A stretch of DNA of 54,594 nt from Cytobacillus praedii. GTDB lineage: Bacteria > Bacillota > Bacilli > Bacillales > Cytobacillaceae. The notes beneath the pieces were generated by a model, which did not search any database, was not told where the DNA came from, and was given only the letters and a program-made list of their open reading frames with translations. Shown in pieces: positions 16,609-24,915 of the stretch. Within the stretch, counting starts at the first letter, position 1; every line of letters starts with the position of its first letter. A program made the translations under genes and the position numbers. The stretch is from contig NZ_LMBX01000032.1 in NCBI RefSeq assembly GCF_001439605.1, positions 1 to 54,594 of the forward strand, written 5' to 3'.

Positions 16609-17505
16609 GAGCAGATGCAGGAATGGAATAGTCTTGAAATCTTCCACAACAATATTTTCATCTGTAAATGGATGAGGAATGACTAGTTTTCCAGCGTGCA
16701 GTGCTTGTCTCTCGAACAGCGGTTTTCCACCGTATAGTTTATCACCAACTATTGGATGTCCAATTGAGCTTAAATGAACCCGAATCTGATGTGTTCTTCC
16801 TGTATCAAGCTGACATTGAATGAGGGAAAGATTCTGTTTAGAATTGTATTCAAGAAGCTCATAATGGGTTATTGCGGGCTGTCCTGATGCAGATACGCGC
16901 CTTTTCGTAGGATGATGCCGGTCACGGCCAATGGGCTCCTGTATGGTTCCTTTTTTCCTTTTTAGTTGACCGTGGACGAGTGCAAAATACGTCCGTTTAA
17001 TCGACCTTTCCTCAAGCGTTTTATCTAAAATGGAACCGGCAAGCGCGTGCTTAGCAAATAGAATGGCCCCAGTTGTGTCACGATCTAAACGGTGCACATG
17101 CTTAATTTTTCGCCGCTCGCCTTTTGCTTGTAAATAAAACGCTGCAGCATTTGCCAATGTGTTTGTTTGCTCAAGGGTATTAGGGTGTGTATCCATGTTT
17201 GCTGGTTTATTAAAAACAATCATGTGCTCATCCTCATAAAGAACATCAACCTCATGATAGGCTGGAATGACACCAAACTCCTCTTCCATAAAAAGCTTAA
17301 GCTGAAGGCGATCATTTTTCTTTAGAGGCTGAGTCCAATTGATCAGTTCTCCGTTTACCTTTACATGTTTTTCCATTCTTATGGTATGGATTTGTTTCTT
17401 TGGTGCTTTCCACACAATCCTAAATACATCATCTATGGAATATCCTTCCCAATTTGAAGGCAATGTGATTTCAAACCATTCGCCAAAACATTTTGTTTGT
17501 ATCAT
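16600..17505 (-). CDS. RluA/RluD-family pseudouridine synthase (YhcT-like)
   Basis: 301 residues. An N-terminal S4-like segment (residues 1-80) is followed by the catalytic domain with HRLDRDTTGAILFAKHA, where the Asp of HRLDRDT is the catalytic residue, then RTYFALVHG and QLDTGRTHQIRVHLSSIGHPIVGDKLYGG. It isomerises uridine to pseudouridine in rRNA or tRNA; the target site cannot be read. ATG after AAAGGGAGAATAG. Its position beside the YhcU-like gene matches the yhcT-yhcU order of B. subtilis, supporting YhcT as the closest relative. Confidence 0.88.
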   Translation of the reverse strand: MIQTKCFGEWFEITLPSNWEGYSIDDVFRIVWKAPKKQIHTIRMEKHVKVNGELINWTQPLKKNDRLQLKLFMEEEFGVIPAYHEVDVLYEDEHMIVFNKPANMDTHPNTLEQTNTLANAAAFYLQAKGERRKIKHVHRLDRDTTGAILFAKHALAGSILDKTLEERSIKRTYFALVHGQLKRKKGTIQEPIGRDRHHPTKRRVSASGQPAITHYELLEYNSKQNLSLIQCQLDTGRTHQIRVHLSSIGHPIVGDKLYGGKPLFERQALHAGKLVIPHPFTDENIVVEDFKTIPFLHLLKK

Positions 17506-17677
17506 TCTATTCTCCCTTTTAGGTAATCCAGTTTTTTACAGTGTGTACTATCCCTTGTCCTATCTGTATTTTAACCATTTCATGGATTTAATTACCACCC
17601 GAAAAACAGAAGTGGATGTGATATTCTTATTGTATATTACAAAATAGTTACATGGGTTATAAAGGTGGGTTTTATCG

Positions 17678-18076
17678 GTGAAAATCGTATTTGCATCAAC
17701 TCCTGAACAAGAAGAAGAAATCAGGAACCTTGTCCAAAAAATGTATTCTACTATTTTTCCAAATTATTTTCCGGATGAAGATATTAAAGAATTTAAACAA
17801 TTAAATGTGTTACATACTTCAACTAGGCATTTTGAATATTTTGGCACATTAAAGGAAGCCTATCAAGTGATTGTTAGCTTACAAATCATCACTTGTATTC
17901 TGGAGACAGAGAATCTTGGGGAAAGGTACGAAAAAATTTTCGATAAAAATGTAAGCATTTTACATGACTTTGGATTGTCATTTCCGTTTACCTTCAGCAA
18001 TTTTTATCAGGGAAAAGGGATGAAGAACGATATGCTCAGTATGTACACAAAGGCTGCAAATGAATTATTAATTTGA
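17678..18076 (+). CDS. yhcU: YhcU-like protein (DUF5365)
   Basis: 132 residues starting MKIVFASTPEQEEEIRNLVQ, soluble and alpha-beta in character with no membrane segment or motif I can interpret. It resembles Bacillus YhcU, and the neighbouring YhcT-type synthase supports this. GTG start after AAAGGTGGG. Ends in a strong bidirectional terminator. Function unknown. Confidence 0.6.
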   Translation: MKIVFASTPEQEEEIRNLVQKMYSTIFPNYFPDEDIKEFKQLNVLHTSTRHFEYFGTLKEAYQVIVSLQIITCILETENLGERYEKIFDKNVSILHDFGLSFPFTFSNFYQGKGMKNDMLSMYTKAANELLI

Positions 18077-18080
18077 ATAA

Positions 18081-18111
18081 AAAATGCCTGCAAGCTATAT
18101 GCAGGCATTTT
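18081..18111. terminator. Bidirectional terminator between yhcU and the thioredoxin-like gene
   Basis: AAAATGCCTGCA (18081-18092) and TGCAGGCATTTT (18100-18111), a 12-bp perfect stem with A/T tracts on both sides, between convergent genes. Confidence 0.85.
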
Positions 18112-18122
18112 TTATTTGAAAA

Positions 18123-18593
18123 TTATTTTGTATTTTCATTAAACCATTTTTCAAATACTTCTTTTTCTTGATACCCAGTAATGCGATTTACTTCTTTACC
18201 AGCCTTATATTGAACAATGGTTGGCGTCTCCGTAATTCCATATTGATTCCAGCCATTATCAAATTCAAGCAGGTTAAACTTTGTAAGATTAATATTCATA
18301 TCCTTAGCAAGGGGTGAAACGACAGGTGTAGTTCTTTGACAGTGAGAGCAAGTAGGGCTATAAAAATAAACTGTTACATCCTCTTTTTTATCTAGCTTTT
18401 TCTCTAACTGATCGGGAAGGATTAAGTTTTGATAATTTGGATCATCCAGCTGGGCAATCGTTTCCGGATGGAGGTCACTTTTCCCGTATGGATTCTCTTC
18501 TGAAACCTTTTCTTCATTCTGCATCTTTGTTAATAATGCAACAGCTCCGAATAAAAGGACAATGACTGCTAAAAAAATGATGACCTTCTTCAT
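18123..18593 (-). CDS. Membrane-anchored thioredoxin-like thiol-disulfide oxidoreductase
   Basis: 156 residues. An N-terminal membrane anchor (VIIFLAVIVLLFGAVALL) places the thioredoxin domain outside. The active site is CSHC (82-85) in YFYSPTCSHCQRTTP, and the cis-proline motif is ETPTIVQY. The redox partner is almost certainly the DsbB-like BdbC directly upstream: the start codon abuts the bdbC stop (TAAATG) and its GGAGG lies inside the end of bdbC, so translation is coupled. Together they form extracytoplasmic disulfide bonds. Confidence 0.85.
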   Translation of the reverse strand: MKKVIIFLAVIVLLFGAVALLTKMQNEEKVSEENPYGKSDLHPETIAQLDDPNYQNLILPDQLEKKLDKKEDVTVYFYSPTCSHCQRTTPVVSPLAKDMNINLTKFNLLEFDNGWNQYGITETPTIVQYKAGKEVNRITGYQEKEVFEKWFNENTK

Positions 18594-19031
18594 TTATGCT
18601 GCCTCCTTCGACTTTTTCCATAGTAAATAACTGCAAATGAAAATAATAATAAAAGCGATTAATGCCAAAAATGGGATTGTAATAAATCCGAGCCAATTTA
18701 TGTATTGTCCCGTGCATGGCACTCTTCCGCAAGATGCAGCATGGTCTGCTAAAAAAGAAATTTTCTGGATTGAGTAATGATATAGAGAGATGCAGCCGCC
18801 AATTGCAGAAAGCACCATTGTATATATACTAATCCGATAATCCTTCCTAATGACAGCAATGCCTAATATGATAACCATTGGATACATAAGGATTCGCTGA
18901 TACCAGCATAGCGTACAAGGTTCATATTGACGGATTTCTGAAAAATAGAGGCTTCCGAACATGGCAAGAACGGATGCAGCCCATGAAACAAATAACCATG
19001 TTTCCCTTTGATCTTTTCTTGTTTTCTCCAT
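18594..19031 (-). CDS. bdbC: Disulfide oxidoreductase BdbC (DsbB family)
   Basis: 145 residues with four membrane helices and two cysteine pairs: CTLC (39-42, in YEPCTLCWYQRILMYP, the DsbB quinone-side motif) and CGRVPC near residue 100. It reoxidises an extracytoplasmic thiol oxidase by passing electrons to menaquinone. I start at the ATG at 19031 after GGAGGAGTATAAG; a longer TTG reading would cover this ribosome binding site. First gene of a two-gene operon with the thioredoxin-like protein. Confidence 0.9.
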   Translation of the reverse strand: MEKTRKDQRETWLFVSWAASVLAMFGSLYFSEIRQYEPCTLCWYQRILMYPMVIILGIAVIRKDYRISIYTMVLSAIGGCISLYHYSIQKISFLADHAASCGRVPCTGQYINWLGFITIPFLALIAFIIIFICSYLLWKKSKEAA

Positions 19032-19288
19032 CTTATACTCCTCCAATAGATAATTACGATAAAATTATGACCTACTGTCCTGCCTTTGTAAATCAACATT
19101 TTCACAAAATCCTTGTTTGTTCTGAGTTTCGTCATAGTTTTGACATTCATTGTTACAAATAATATCGTAAGGAATAGATGAATACAATTAAAAGCAGAGG
19201 GTATAAATCTTTGCAGAAATATTTGGATGATTAGTAGATTTTTTTAGAGCAGAATGTTTTAATGTAGGAGAGTTTTGGAGGGATGTAT

Positions 19289-21034
19289 ATGAATTGGAAA
19301 ATGAAAACTGAACGCTGGATTAATTTTGAAAAATTAGATCAAGAGTTAGTTTCAGAGCTTCAAAAGTTAGCATTAGATGAAAAAAAGCTTGAGGATGCTT
19401 TTTATAAAGATTTAGAATTTGGTACTGGCGGGATGCGTGGAGAAATCGGTGCTGGTACAAATCGAATGAATATTTACACGGTTAGAAAAGCTTCAGCTGG
19501 GTTAGCCGCATATATAGAAGAAGCAGGAAAAGAGGCAATGAAACGAGGAGTTGTTATTGCCTATGATTCACGTCATATGTCATTTGAATTTGCAATGGAA
19601 GCTGCAAAAACGTTAGCGACAAAAGGGATTCAGACATATGTGTTTAGTGAACTGAGACCGACCCCAGAGTTATCATTTGCTGTGAGGCATCTGCAAGCAT
19701 TTGCAGGGATAGTTGTAACAGCGAGTCATAACCCGCCTGAATATAATGGCTACAAAGTATATAGTTCAGATGGTGCTCAGCTGCCGCCATCTATTGCAGA
19801 TGTGGTTATTTCTAAAGTAAATGAAATTGAAAATGAACTGCATATTGCTGTTCAGGATGAAACCATGCTCAAGGAACAGGGTTTAATTAAAATGGTTGGG
19901 GAGGAAGTTGACAGCAAGTACATAGAGAAGCTTGTCACGATTTCGGAAAATCCAGCTATTAGTGAGGAGGTAGACCTTTCAATTGTCTTTACTCCATTAC
20001 ACGGAACAGCTAACAAGCCTGTAAGGGATGCTTTCCGGGCACTTAATTATAAAAATGTTCAAGTTGTTAAAGAGCAGGAGCTCCCAGACCCAGAGTTTTC
20101 AACGGTAAAAAGTCCAAATCCAGAGGAAAAATCGGCCTTCGAACTGGCCATAAAGGTTGGGAAGGAATCTAATGCAGATTTATTAATCGCAACAGATCCT
20201 GATGCCGACAGATTAGGAATAGCTGTGAAGGATCAAACGGGTGAATATGTTCTCCTGACTGGAAATCAAACAGGGGCGCTGCTGCTGGACTATCTTCTGT
20301 CACAGAAGAAGGAAAAGCATACAATTCCGGCCAATGGGGTGGTACTCAAAACAATTGTTACCTCAGAATTAGGAAGAAAGATTGCTTCCTCCTATGGAAT
20401 TGATACGATTGATGTATTAACAGGCTTTAAATTTATTGCAGAGAAGATGAAAGAGTATGATGCAACAGGAGAATACACGTTTTTGTTTGGGTACGAAGAA
20501 AGCTATGGCTACTTAATTGGGGACTTTGCCAGAGATAAAGATGCCGTACAAGCCGCTGTCCTAGCAGCCGAGGCAGCCGCCTTCAATAAGAAAAAGGGAT
20601 TGTCCTTATATGATGCCCTATTAGCGATCTATGAACAATATGGCTACTATCTTGAAGGACTCCGCTCAATCACGTTAAAAGGAAAAGAAGGCGCCGAGAT
20701 TATTCAGCAAACATTAGCTTCATTCCGTGAGAATCCCCTTAAAGCGCTTGCCGGTCTGAAGGTAACCGCAGTTGAAGATTATTTAGCAGGTGTTCGAACG
20801 GATAACAAGGGACAGAAGCAGGTCATTGATTTACCAAAATCAAATGTTATTAAATATATCTTTGAGGATGGAACATGGATTTGTATGCGCCCATCGGGAA
20901 CAGAGCCAAAGGTTAAATTTTATTTCGGCATTAATAGTCCATCATTAGAAGGAAGCAGACAAAAGTTAACTGCGATAGAAAATGAATTCATGAAAATCAT
21001 TGATGAAAAAATAAAAGCATTATCATTAAAATAG
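19289..21034 (+). CDS. pgcA: Phosphoglucomutase (alpha), PgcA
   Basis: 581 residues of the alpha-D-phosphohexomutase family. The catalytic phosphoserine motif [15 protein letters not shown] lies near residue 145, the metal loop is [11 protein letters not shown], the sugar-binding loop [10 protein letters not shown] and the phosphate loop [13 protein letters not shown]. It interconverts glucose-1-P and glucose-6-P, feeding UDP-glucose and envelope glycolipids. It would also drain Glc-1-P made by the GalT/GalE steps encoded further right. ATG 19289 is eight bases after GGAGGG; an earlier ATG at 19283 overlaps that site. It precedes yhcYZ as in B. subtilis. Confidence 0.93.
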   Translation: MNWKMKTERWINFEKLDQELVSELQKLALDEKKLEDAFYKDLEFGTGGMRGEIGAGTNRMNIYTVRKASAGLAAYIEEAGKEAMKRGVVIAYDSRHMSFEFAMEAAKTLATKGIQTYVFSELRPTPELSFAVRHLQAFAGIVVTASHNPPEYNGYKVYSSDGAQLPPSIADVVISKVNEIENELHIAVQDETMLKEQGLIKMVGEEVDSKYIEKLVTISENPAISEEVDLSIVFTPLHGTANKPVRDAFRALNYKNVQVVKEQELPDPEFSTVKSPNPEEKSAFELAIKVGKESNADLLIATDPDADRLGIAVKDQTGEYVLLTGNQTGALLLDYLLSQKKEKHTIPANGVVLKTIVTSELGRKIASSYGIDTIDVLTGFKFIAEKMKEYDATGEYTFLFGYEESYGYLIGDFARDKDAVQAAVLAAEAAAFNKKKGLSLYDALLAIYEQYGYYLEGLRSITLKGKEGAEIIQQTLASFRENPLKALAGLKVTAVEDYLAGVRTDNKGQKQVIDLPKSNVIKYIFEDGTWICMRPSGTEPKVKFYFGINSPSLEGSRQKLTAIENEFMKIIDEKIKALSLK

Positions 21035-21046
21035 ATTGGAACAATG

Positions 21047-21077
21047 ACACCGAGGGATGATCTCTTCGGTGTTTTTT
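21047..21077 (+). terminator. pgcA terminator
   Basis: ACACCGA (21047-21053) with TCGGTGT (21066-21072) followed by TTTTTT. Confidence 0.75.
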
Positions 21078-21115
21078 GCAAGTAAACATGGAGGTTAGAG
21101 AATGGTTTAGCAATT

Positions 21116-21245
21116 CTCCAATCGTCTATCAAATCTCCTTGCGATAAGTCGACATCAATTTGCAATCGCTCATTGTGTCTCCTTTATCGAAAGAACCGGC
21201 CCTTCCAATTTGTACGGCGATGAGCAAGGCGCTTCCACTTTTCGA
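21116..21245 (+). repeat. Family A palindromic repeat, copy A2 (degenerate left arm)
   Basis: Retains GATAAGTCGACATCAAT...ATTGTGTCTCCTTTATC and the right arm GTACGGCGATGAGCAAGGCG, but the left arm is eroded (ATCGTCTATCAAATCTCC). It lies between pgcA and yhcY and is followed directly by copy A3. Confidence 0.7.
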
Positions 21246-21399
21246 TATGTCTAGCTCCAGCGCCTATCGCCTATCAAACTTCAGGACCGCTCCCTGCGAT
21301 AAGTCGACATCAATTCGCTATCGCTTATTGTGTCTCCTATATCTCAGTCGCGGCCCTTCCAGTTTGTACGGCGATGAGCAAGGCGCTTCCGCTTTTCTT
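21246..21399 (+). repeat. Family A palindromic repeat, copy A3
   Basis: Begins TATGTCTAGCTCCAGCGCC and ends AAGGCGCTTCCGCTTTTCT. Complete arms: GCGCC/GGCGC, TATCGCC/GGCGATG, CAAACT/AGTTTG and the inner GATAAG...CAAT/ATTG...TATC. Tandem with A2. The 450-bp pgcA-yhcY gap contains nothing else recognisable. Confidence 0.8.
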
Positions 21400-21497
21400 A
21401 CAACTTTAGTCGTATGTGTTTTCATCCTAATTCCTAACGATTGTTTATTTGAAAAGTATTATAATAGTGAAAGGAATTAGTTTTTGGAGGAGAAACG

Positions 21498-22613
21498 GTG
21501 GAAAAACATCATTCTGAAATCCGGATATTAAAGGAAATCGCTGAATTATTAAATGAAGGAACCGAAGTCCAAGGAATTCTGTCAGAGGTACTGGCAAAAT
21601 TGCTTCATGTCACAGGATTAACAAGCGGGTGGATTTTTCTAATTGAGCCTGATGGGAAGTATGTGCTTGCAGCAAAAGAAAATCTTCCTCCAGCACTCTC
21701 GCGCAATGAGTGTAAACCAATGTGTACAGGGGATTGCTGGTGTATTGACCGTTACAATAATGGCAGGCTTCATAAAGCCATTAATATTATTGAATGTAAA
21801 AGAATTGAAACAGCCCTGTTAGAAAAAAGAAATGACACAAACGGTTTGACTCATCACGCAACTGTACCTTTGCGGGCTGGGGATGAAAAGTTTGGCATTC
21901 TCAATGTAGGTGCCCCAGATAAAACTCATTTTGAGCCAGAGGAGCTTGCTTTGCTGGAGTCGATTGCCTTTCAAATTGGCACCGCACTCAAACGGATTAA
22001 ACTGACCGAGGTAGAACAAGAAACAGCTCTAACGGCAGAGAGGAATCGGTTAGCAAGGGATCTTCATGATTCAGTTAATCAGCTGCTATTTTCTTTAAGC
22101 TTAACAGCCAGGGGCGGAGCTGAAATCGCAAAAGAAGCTGATTTAAAGGAAACGTTTTTATATATTCAAGATTTAGCCCAGGAGGCACTTAGTGAAATGA
22201 GAGCCTTAATTTGGCAGCTTCGTCCACGAGGCTTAGAAAATGGACTCACCAGTGCTTTAAACGGCTATGGTGAGATGCTCGGCCTTACACTGCAAACAGA
22301 GGTTAACGGTGTGATTTCCCTTCCAGGGAAAGTGGAGGAAGCGCTGTGGCGAATTGGCCAGGAGGCATTAGCAAATTGCAAAAAGCATTCGGGTCAGACA
22401 AATGTTGAATTAAGTTTATCAATTGAAAGACATAGAGTAATTATGGTGATCTCTGATTGCGGATTAGGATTTAATTATGACGGAAAGCAAGGGCGGATTC
22501 CTTCACTCGGCTTAAAGAGTATGAAGGATCGCACGGAAAGCTTGAATGGCGAGTTTGTTCTGCAAACCTCCCCGCAAAAAGGAACAAAAATTAGGATCAC
22601 CATTCCAATATAA
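21498..22613 (+). CDS. yhcY: GAF-domain sensor histidine kinase YhcY (AirS/NarX-type HisKA_3)
   Basis: 371 residues, no membrane segment. A GAF domain (about 20-165) carries a cysteine cluster at positions 72, 76, 80, 82 and 100 (ECKPMCTGDCWCIDRYNNGR). The HisKA_3 phosphoacceptor is His190 in RLARDLHDSVNQLLFSLS, followed by an HATPase_c domain (ISDCGLGFN, LGLKSMKDRTESL). The Staphylococcus aureus relative AirS (YhcS) binds an iron-sulfur cluster through GAF cysteines and responds to oxygen, so this kinase probably senses oxygen or redox state in the cytoplasm. GTG start after TTGGAGGAG. Pairs with YhcZ 12 nt downstream. Confidence 0.88.
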   Translation: MEKHHSEIRILKEIAELLNEGTEVQGILSEVLAKLLHVTGLTSGWIFLIEPDGKYVLAAKENLPPALSRNECKPMCTGDCWCIDRYNNGRLHKAINIIECKRIETALLEKRNDTNGLTHHATVPLRAGDEKFGILNVGAPDKTHFEPEELALLESIAFQIGTALKRIKLTEVEQETALTAERNRLARDLHDSVNQLLFSLSLTARGGAEIAKEADLKETFLYIQDLAQEALSEMRALIWQLRPRGLENGLTSALNGYGEMLGLTLQTEVNGVISLPGKVEEALWRIGQEALANCKKHSGQTNVELSLSIERHRVIMVISDCGLGFNYDGKQGRIPSLGLKSMKDRTESLNGEFVLQTSPQKGTKIRITIPI

Positions 22614-22625
22614 GGGGGAGTAGTA

Positions 22626-23267
22626 ATGGCCATTCGAATTCTTATTGCTGATGACCATCATGTTGTAAGAAGGGGATTAGTATTTTTTCTCAAAACACAG
22701 CCGGAAATAGAAATCATTGGCGAGGCAAGGGACGGGAAAGAGGCAGTTGAAATGACGATGAAGCTCTTGCCGGATATTGTGTTAATGGATTTAGAAATGC
22801 CAAATATGAATGGAATAGAAGCAACACGTGCAATAAAACAAGGATGTCCAAATGTGAAAATTATGATGCTTACCAGCTTTTCTGATCAGGACCATGTGAT
22901 TCCTGCCATTGAAGCAGGTGCTTCGGGATTTCAATTAAAGGATATTGAACCGGACGAGCTTGTACGTGCGATCATTCAGTTAAAAAATGGGGAAAACCAA
23001 TTACATCCGAAGGCTACCTCACATCTGCTATCTCACTTAACAGCCAAAAATAGTGATGAAAGAAAACCTTTGGATGGGTTAACAAAAAGGGAATTAGAAG
23101 TGCTGAAGGAAATCGCAAAAGGAAAAAGTAATAAAGAAATTGCTTCAGATTTATTTATTACTGAAAAAACAGTGAAAACACATGTCTCGAATGTTCTTGC
23201 CAAGCTGGAATTAGCCGATCGAACACAAGCGGCACTTTATGCAGTGAGGAATGGACTAACAAAATAA
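22626..23267 (+). CDS. yhcZ: NarL/LuxR-type response regulator YhcZ
   Basis: 213 residues. The receiver domain has ADDHHVVRRG acidic residues, phosphoacceptor Asp55 in VLMDLEMPNMNG and the conserved Lys in FQLKDI. The C-terminal LuxR HTH spans about 145-210 (LTKRELEVLKEIAKGKSNKEIAS, EKTVKTHVSNVLAKL). It is the partner of the GAF kinase encoded just upstream and is syntenic with B. subtilis yhcYZ. Targets are not evident. A good terminator follows at 23292. Confidence 0.9.
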   Translation: MAIRILIADDHHVVRRGLVFFLKTQPEIEIIGEARDGKEAVEMTMKLLPDIVLMDLEMPNMNGIEATRAIKQGCPNVKIMMLTSFSDQDHVIPAIEAGASGFQLKDIEPDELVRAIIQLKNGENQLHPKATSHLLSHLTAKNSDERKPLDGLTKRELEVLKEIAKGKSNKEIASDLFITEKTVKTHVSNVLAKLELADRTQAALYAVRNGLTK

Positions 23268-23291
23268 TATTTTGAACCTGAAATGAATGTA

Positions 23292-23323
23292 AAAACACGA
23301 TCCGTTTGATTGGATCGTGTTTT
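23292..23323 (+). terminator. yhcYZ terminator
   Basis: AAAACACGATCC (23292-23303) and GGATCGTGTTTT (23312-23323), 12-bp stem followed by more T residues. Confidence 0.85.
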
Positions 23324-23348
23324 TTATTGGTGGAATTCTTTTTGATGC

Positions 23349-23600
23349 TCAAGGAAGAATGGAAATCGTTTCAAGCATGTCAGTTTCTTTAAATTCATTC
23401 GCATGGTCGATGTATCTGAGTAAAGAATATAAATGTTTTTCAAGAATGGAGTAATCCTTTTCAAAATGATAAGCATGCAGGAAATGCTCAATTTTTTTTG
23501 AAAGAAATTGGTCCTCCGTTCTTACCATCAAAATTAATAAATTATCCCATTCGGATCGATGGGTGTAGAATAGAGCACGGTCATAATCAAGCTTATTCAT
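23349..23600 (-). CDS. yhdB: YhdB-like protein
   Basis: 83 residues beginning MNKLDYDRALFYTHRSEWDNL, helical and soluble, with no known motif. It resembles the uncharacterised Bacillus YhdB. The position between yhcZ and the yhdC-like gene matches B. subtilis gene order. Ribosome binding site AGAGGAGGAAAGGACAA precedes the ATG. Confidence 0.7.
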   Translation of the reverse strand: MNKLDYDRALFYTHRSEWDNLLILMVRTEDQFLSKKIEHFLHAYHFEKDYSILEKHLYSLLRYIDHANEFKETDMLETISILP

Positions 23601-23787
23601 TTGTCCTTTCCTCCTCTTTCAGGAGTTGATTATAGTTTGCGGTTCTTCAGGAGGAACTTGCACTGTAAATGTTGGACATGTTGATTTAATGGGGTTTTCA
23701 AGTTTTACCTTGAATAATGTTTGCATGCATAATATTAGAAAAGTCGTGAAAAATAGGGGTAATTACAATTGCAATCGGAGGGATAGA

Positions 23788-24108
23788 ATGAAAAAGTTTT
23801 TGTTTGTTTTTATAATTATTAGCTTTTTTATGTGTGCATGGACTATATCAGCTGCAGCTAGCGAAAAACCTGATTATGAAAAATACGGTAGAATTGCAAC
23901 AGCCGTTGTGAAAGAAGATTTCCCTGGTGAGGAAGTAGTCGAGTACCAATATACAGGCAGGCAAAAAGTATCTGCTGCTGATGTAATAGATTCATTTACA
24001 TTCCAAGTAAATGAAAACGGGAAGCCGGTTACCATAATTGTGAAAGTCACCCATAGTCCTGATAATAATAGAACACTTCGTTTAACGGTTGAGGAGAAGA
24101 GAGGCTGA
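23788..24108 (+). CDS. yhdC: YqzG/YhdC family exported protein (DUF3889)
   Basis: 106 residues: signal peptide MKKFLFVFIIISFFMCAWTI with cleavage near ISAAAS, then a small domain (DYEKYGRIATAVVKEDFPGE, DVIDSFTFQV) typical of DUF3889. Function unknown. ATG 23788 is chosen because AATCGGAGGGATAGA lies directly before it; the longer open frame upstream has no ribosome binding site. It shares the B. subtilis yhdB-yhdC neighbourhood. Confidence 0.75.
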   Translation: MKKFLFVFIIISFFMCAWTISAAASEKPDYEKYGRIATAVVKEDFPGEEVVEYQYTGRQKVSAADVIDSFTFQVNENGKPVTIIVKVTHSPDNNRTLRLTVEEKRG

Positions 24109-24128
24109 AGCCTCTCTACTCCTTTTTT
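24092..24128 (+). terminator. yhdC terminator overlapping the stop codon
   Basis: GGAG-AAGAGAGGC, loop TGAA, GCCTCTCT-A-CTCC followed by seven T residues. The TGA stop lies in the loop. Confidence 0.85.
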
Positions 24129-24219
24129 TGTGTAATAACCATTGTAAATAATGAATTTCCCTAAGATTTCTGCTACTCTTGTTTTAACATGATTGGACGT
24201 TAGAGAAGGAGAGATCAAG

Positions 24220-24915
24220 TTGCCAAATGAGTCTATTTTAGTCGTTGAAGATGAGGAGAAAATCGCGAGACTATTGGAAATTGAATTGGAATATGAAGGA
24301 TATACGGTGACAAAGGCAATGGATGGATTAGATGCGCTGGCGTTATGCAGGAAACAAGATTGGGATTTAATTTTATTAGATGTCATGCTTCCAGGGTTAA
24401 GCGGGATTGAGCTGCTTAGGCGTATCCGGGCGCATGATTCGCATACACCAGTCCTTTTACTGACAGCAAAAAGCTCAGTAGAGGATAAGGTATCTGGACT
24501 TGATCTTGGGGCGAATGATTATATTACAAAACCATTCCAAATTGAGGAGCTGCTGGCGAGAGTACGTGCTGCCCTAAGATTTAAAAGGAAAGAACAAATA
24601 GAAGATGAAACCGATTGGCTGACCTTAGCTGATTTAAAATTAAATGAAAAAACAAGAGAGGTGGTTCGAGGGGAAGACGCCATTGAGTTAACTCCAAGGG
24701 AATTTGATCTGCTCGTATATTTCATGCATAACAAGCGCCAAGTGTTAAATCGTGATCAAATAATCGAAGCAGTGTGGGGCTATGACTTTTTAGGTGATAC
24801 AAATGTAGTGGATGTCTACATTCGCTACGTTAGGAAAAAGATAGATGCCATAAATAAACCAACACTTATTCATACCATTCGCGGGGTTGGATATGTGCTA
24901 AAGGAAGCAAAATGA
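24220..24915 (+). CDS. OmpR-type response regulator (YkoG-like)
   Basis: 231 residues. Receiver domain with VVEDEEKIARLLEIELE, phosphoacceptor Asp54 in LILLDVMLPGLSG and KPF near residue 102; winged-helix DNA-binding domain about 130-230 (LTPREFDLLVYFMHN, GYDFLGDTNVVDVYIRYVRKKI). TTG at 24220 follows AGAAGGAGAGATCAAG. Overlaps the kinase gene by ATGA. The combination with two PepSY proteins downstream resembles the B. subtilis ykoGHIJ group. Confidence 0.85.
   Translation: MPNESILVVEDEEKIARLLEIELEYEGYTVTKAMDGLDALALCRKQDWDLILLDVMLPGLSGIELLRRIRAHDSHTPVLLLTAKSSVEDKVSGLDLGANDYITKPFQIEELLARVRAALRFKRKEQIEDETDWLTLADLKLNEKTREVVRGEDAIELTPREFDLLVYFMHNKRQVLNRDQIIEAVWGYDFLGDTNVVDVYIRYVRKKIDAINKPTLIHTIRGVGYVLKEAK

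Noticed and set aside
21160..21480. Reading frames through the palindromic repeats (also at 37994 and 38244)
   Set aside because: Similar short peptides (LCLLYLSRGPSSLY-type) arise because the repeats share sequence; the elements are non-coding hairpins and the frames lack ribosome binding sites.
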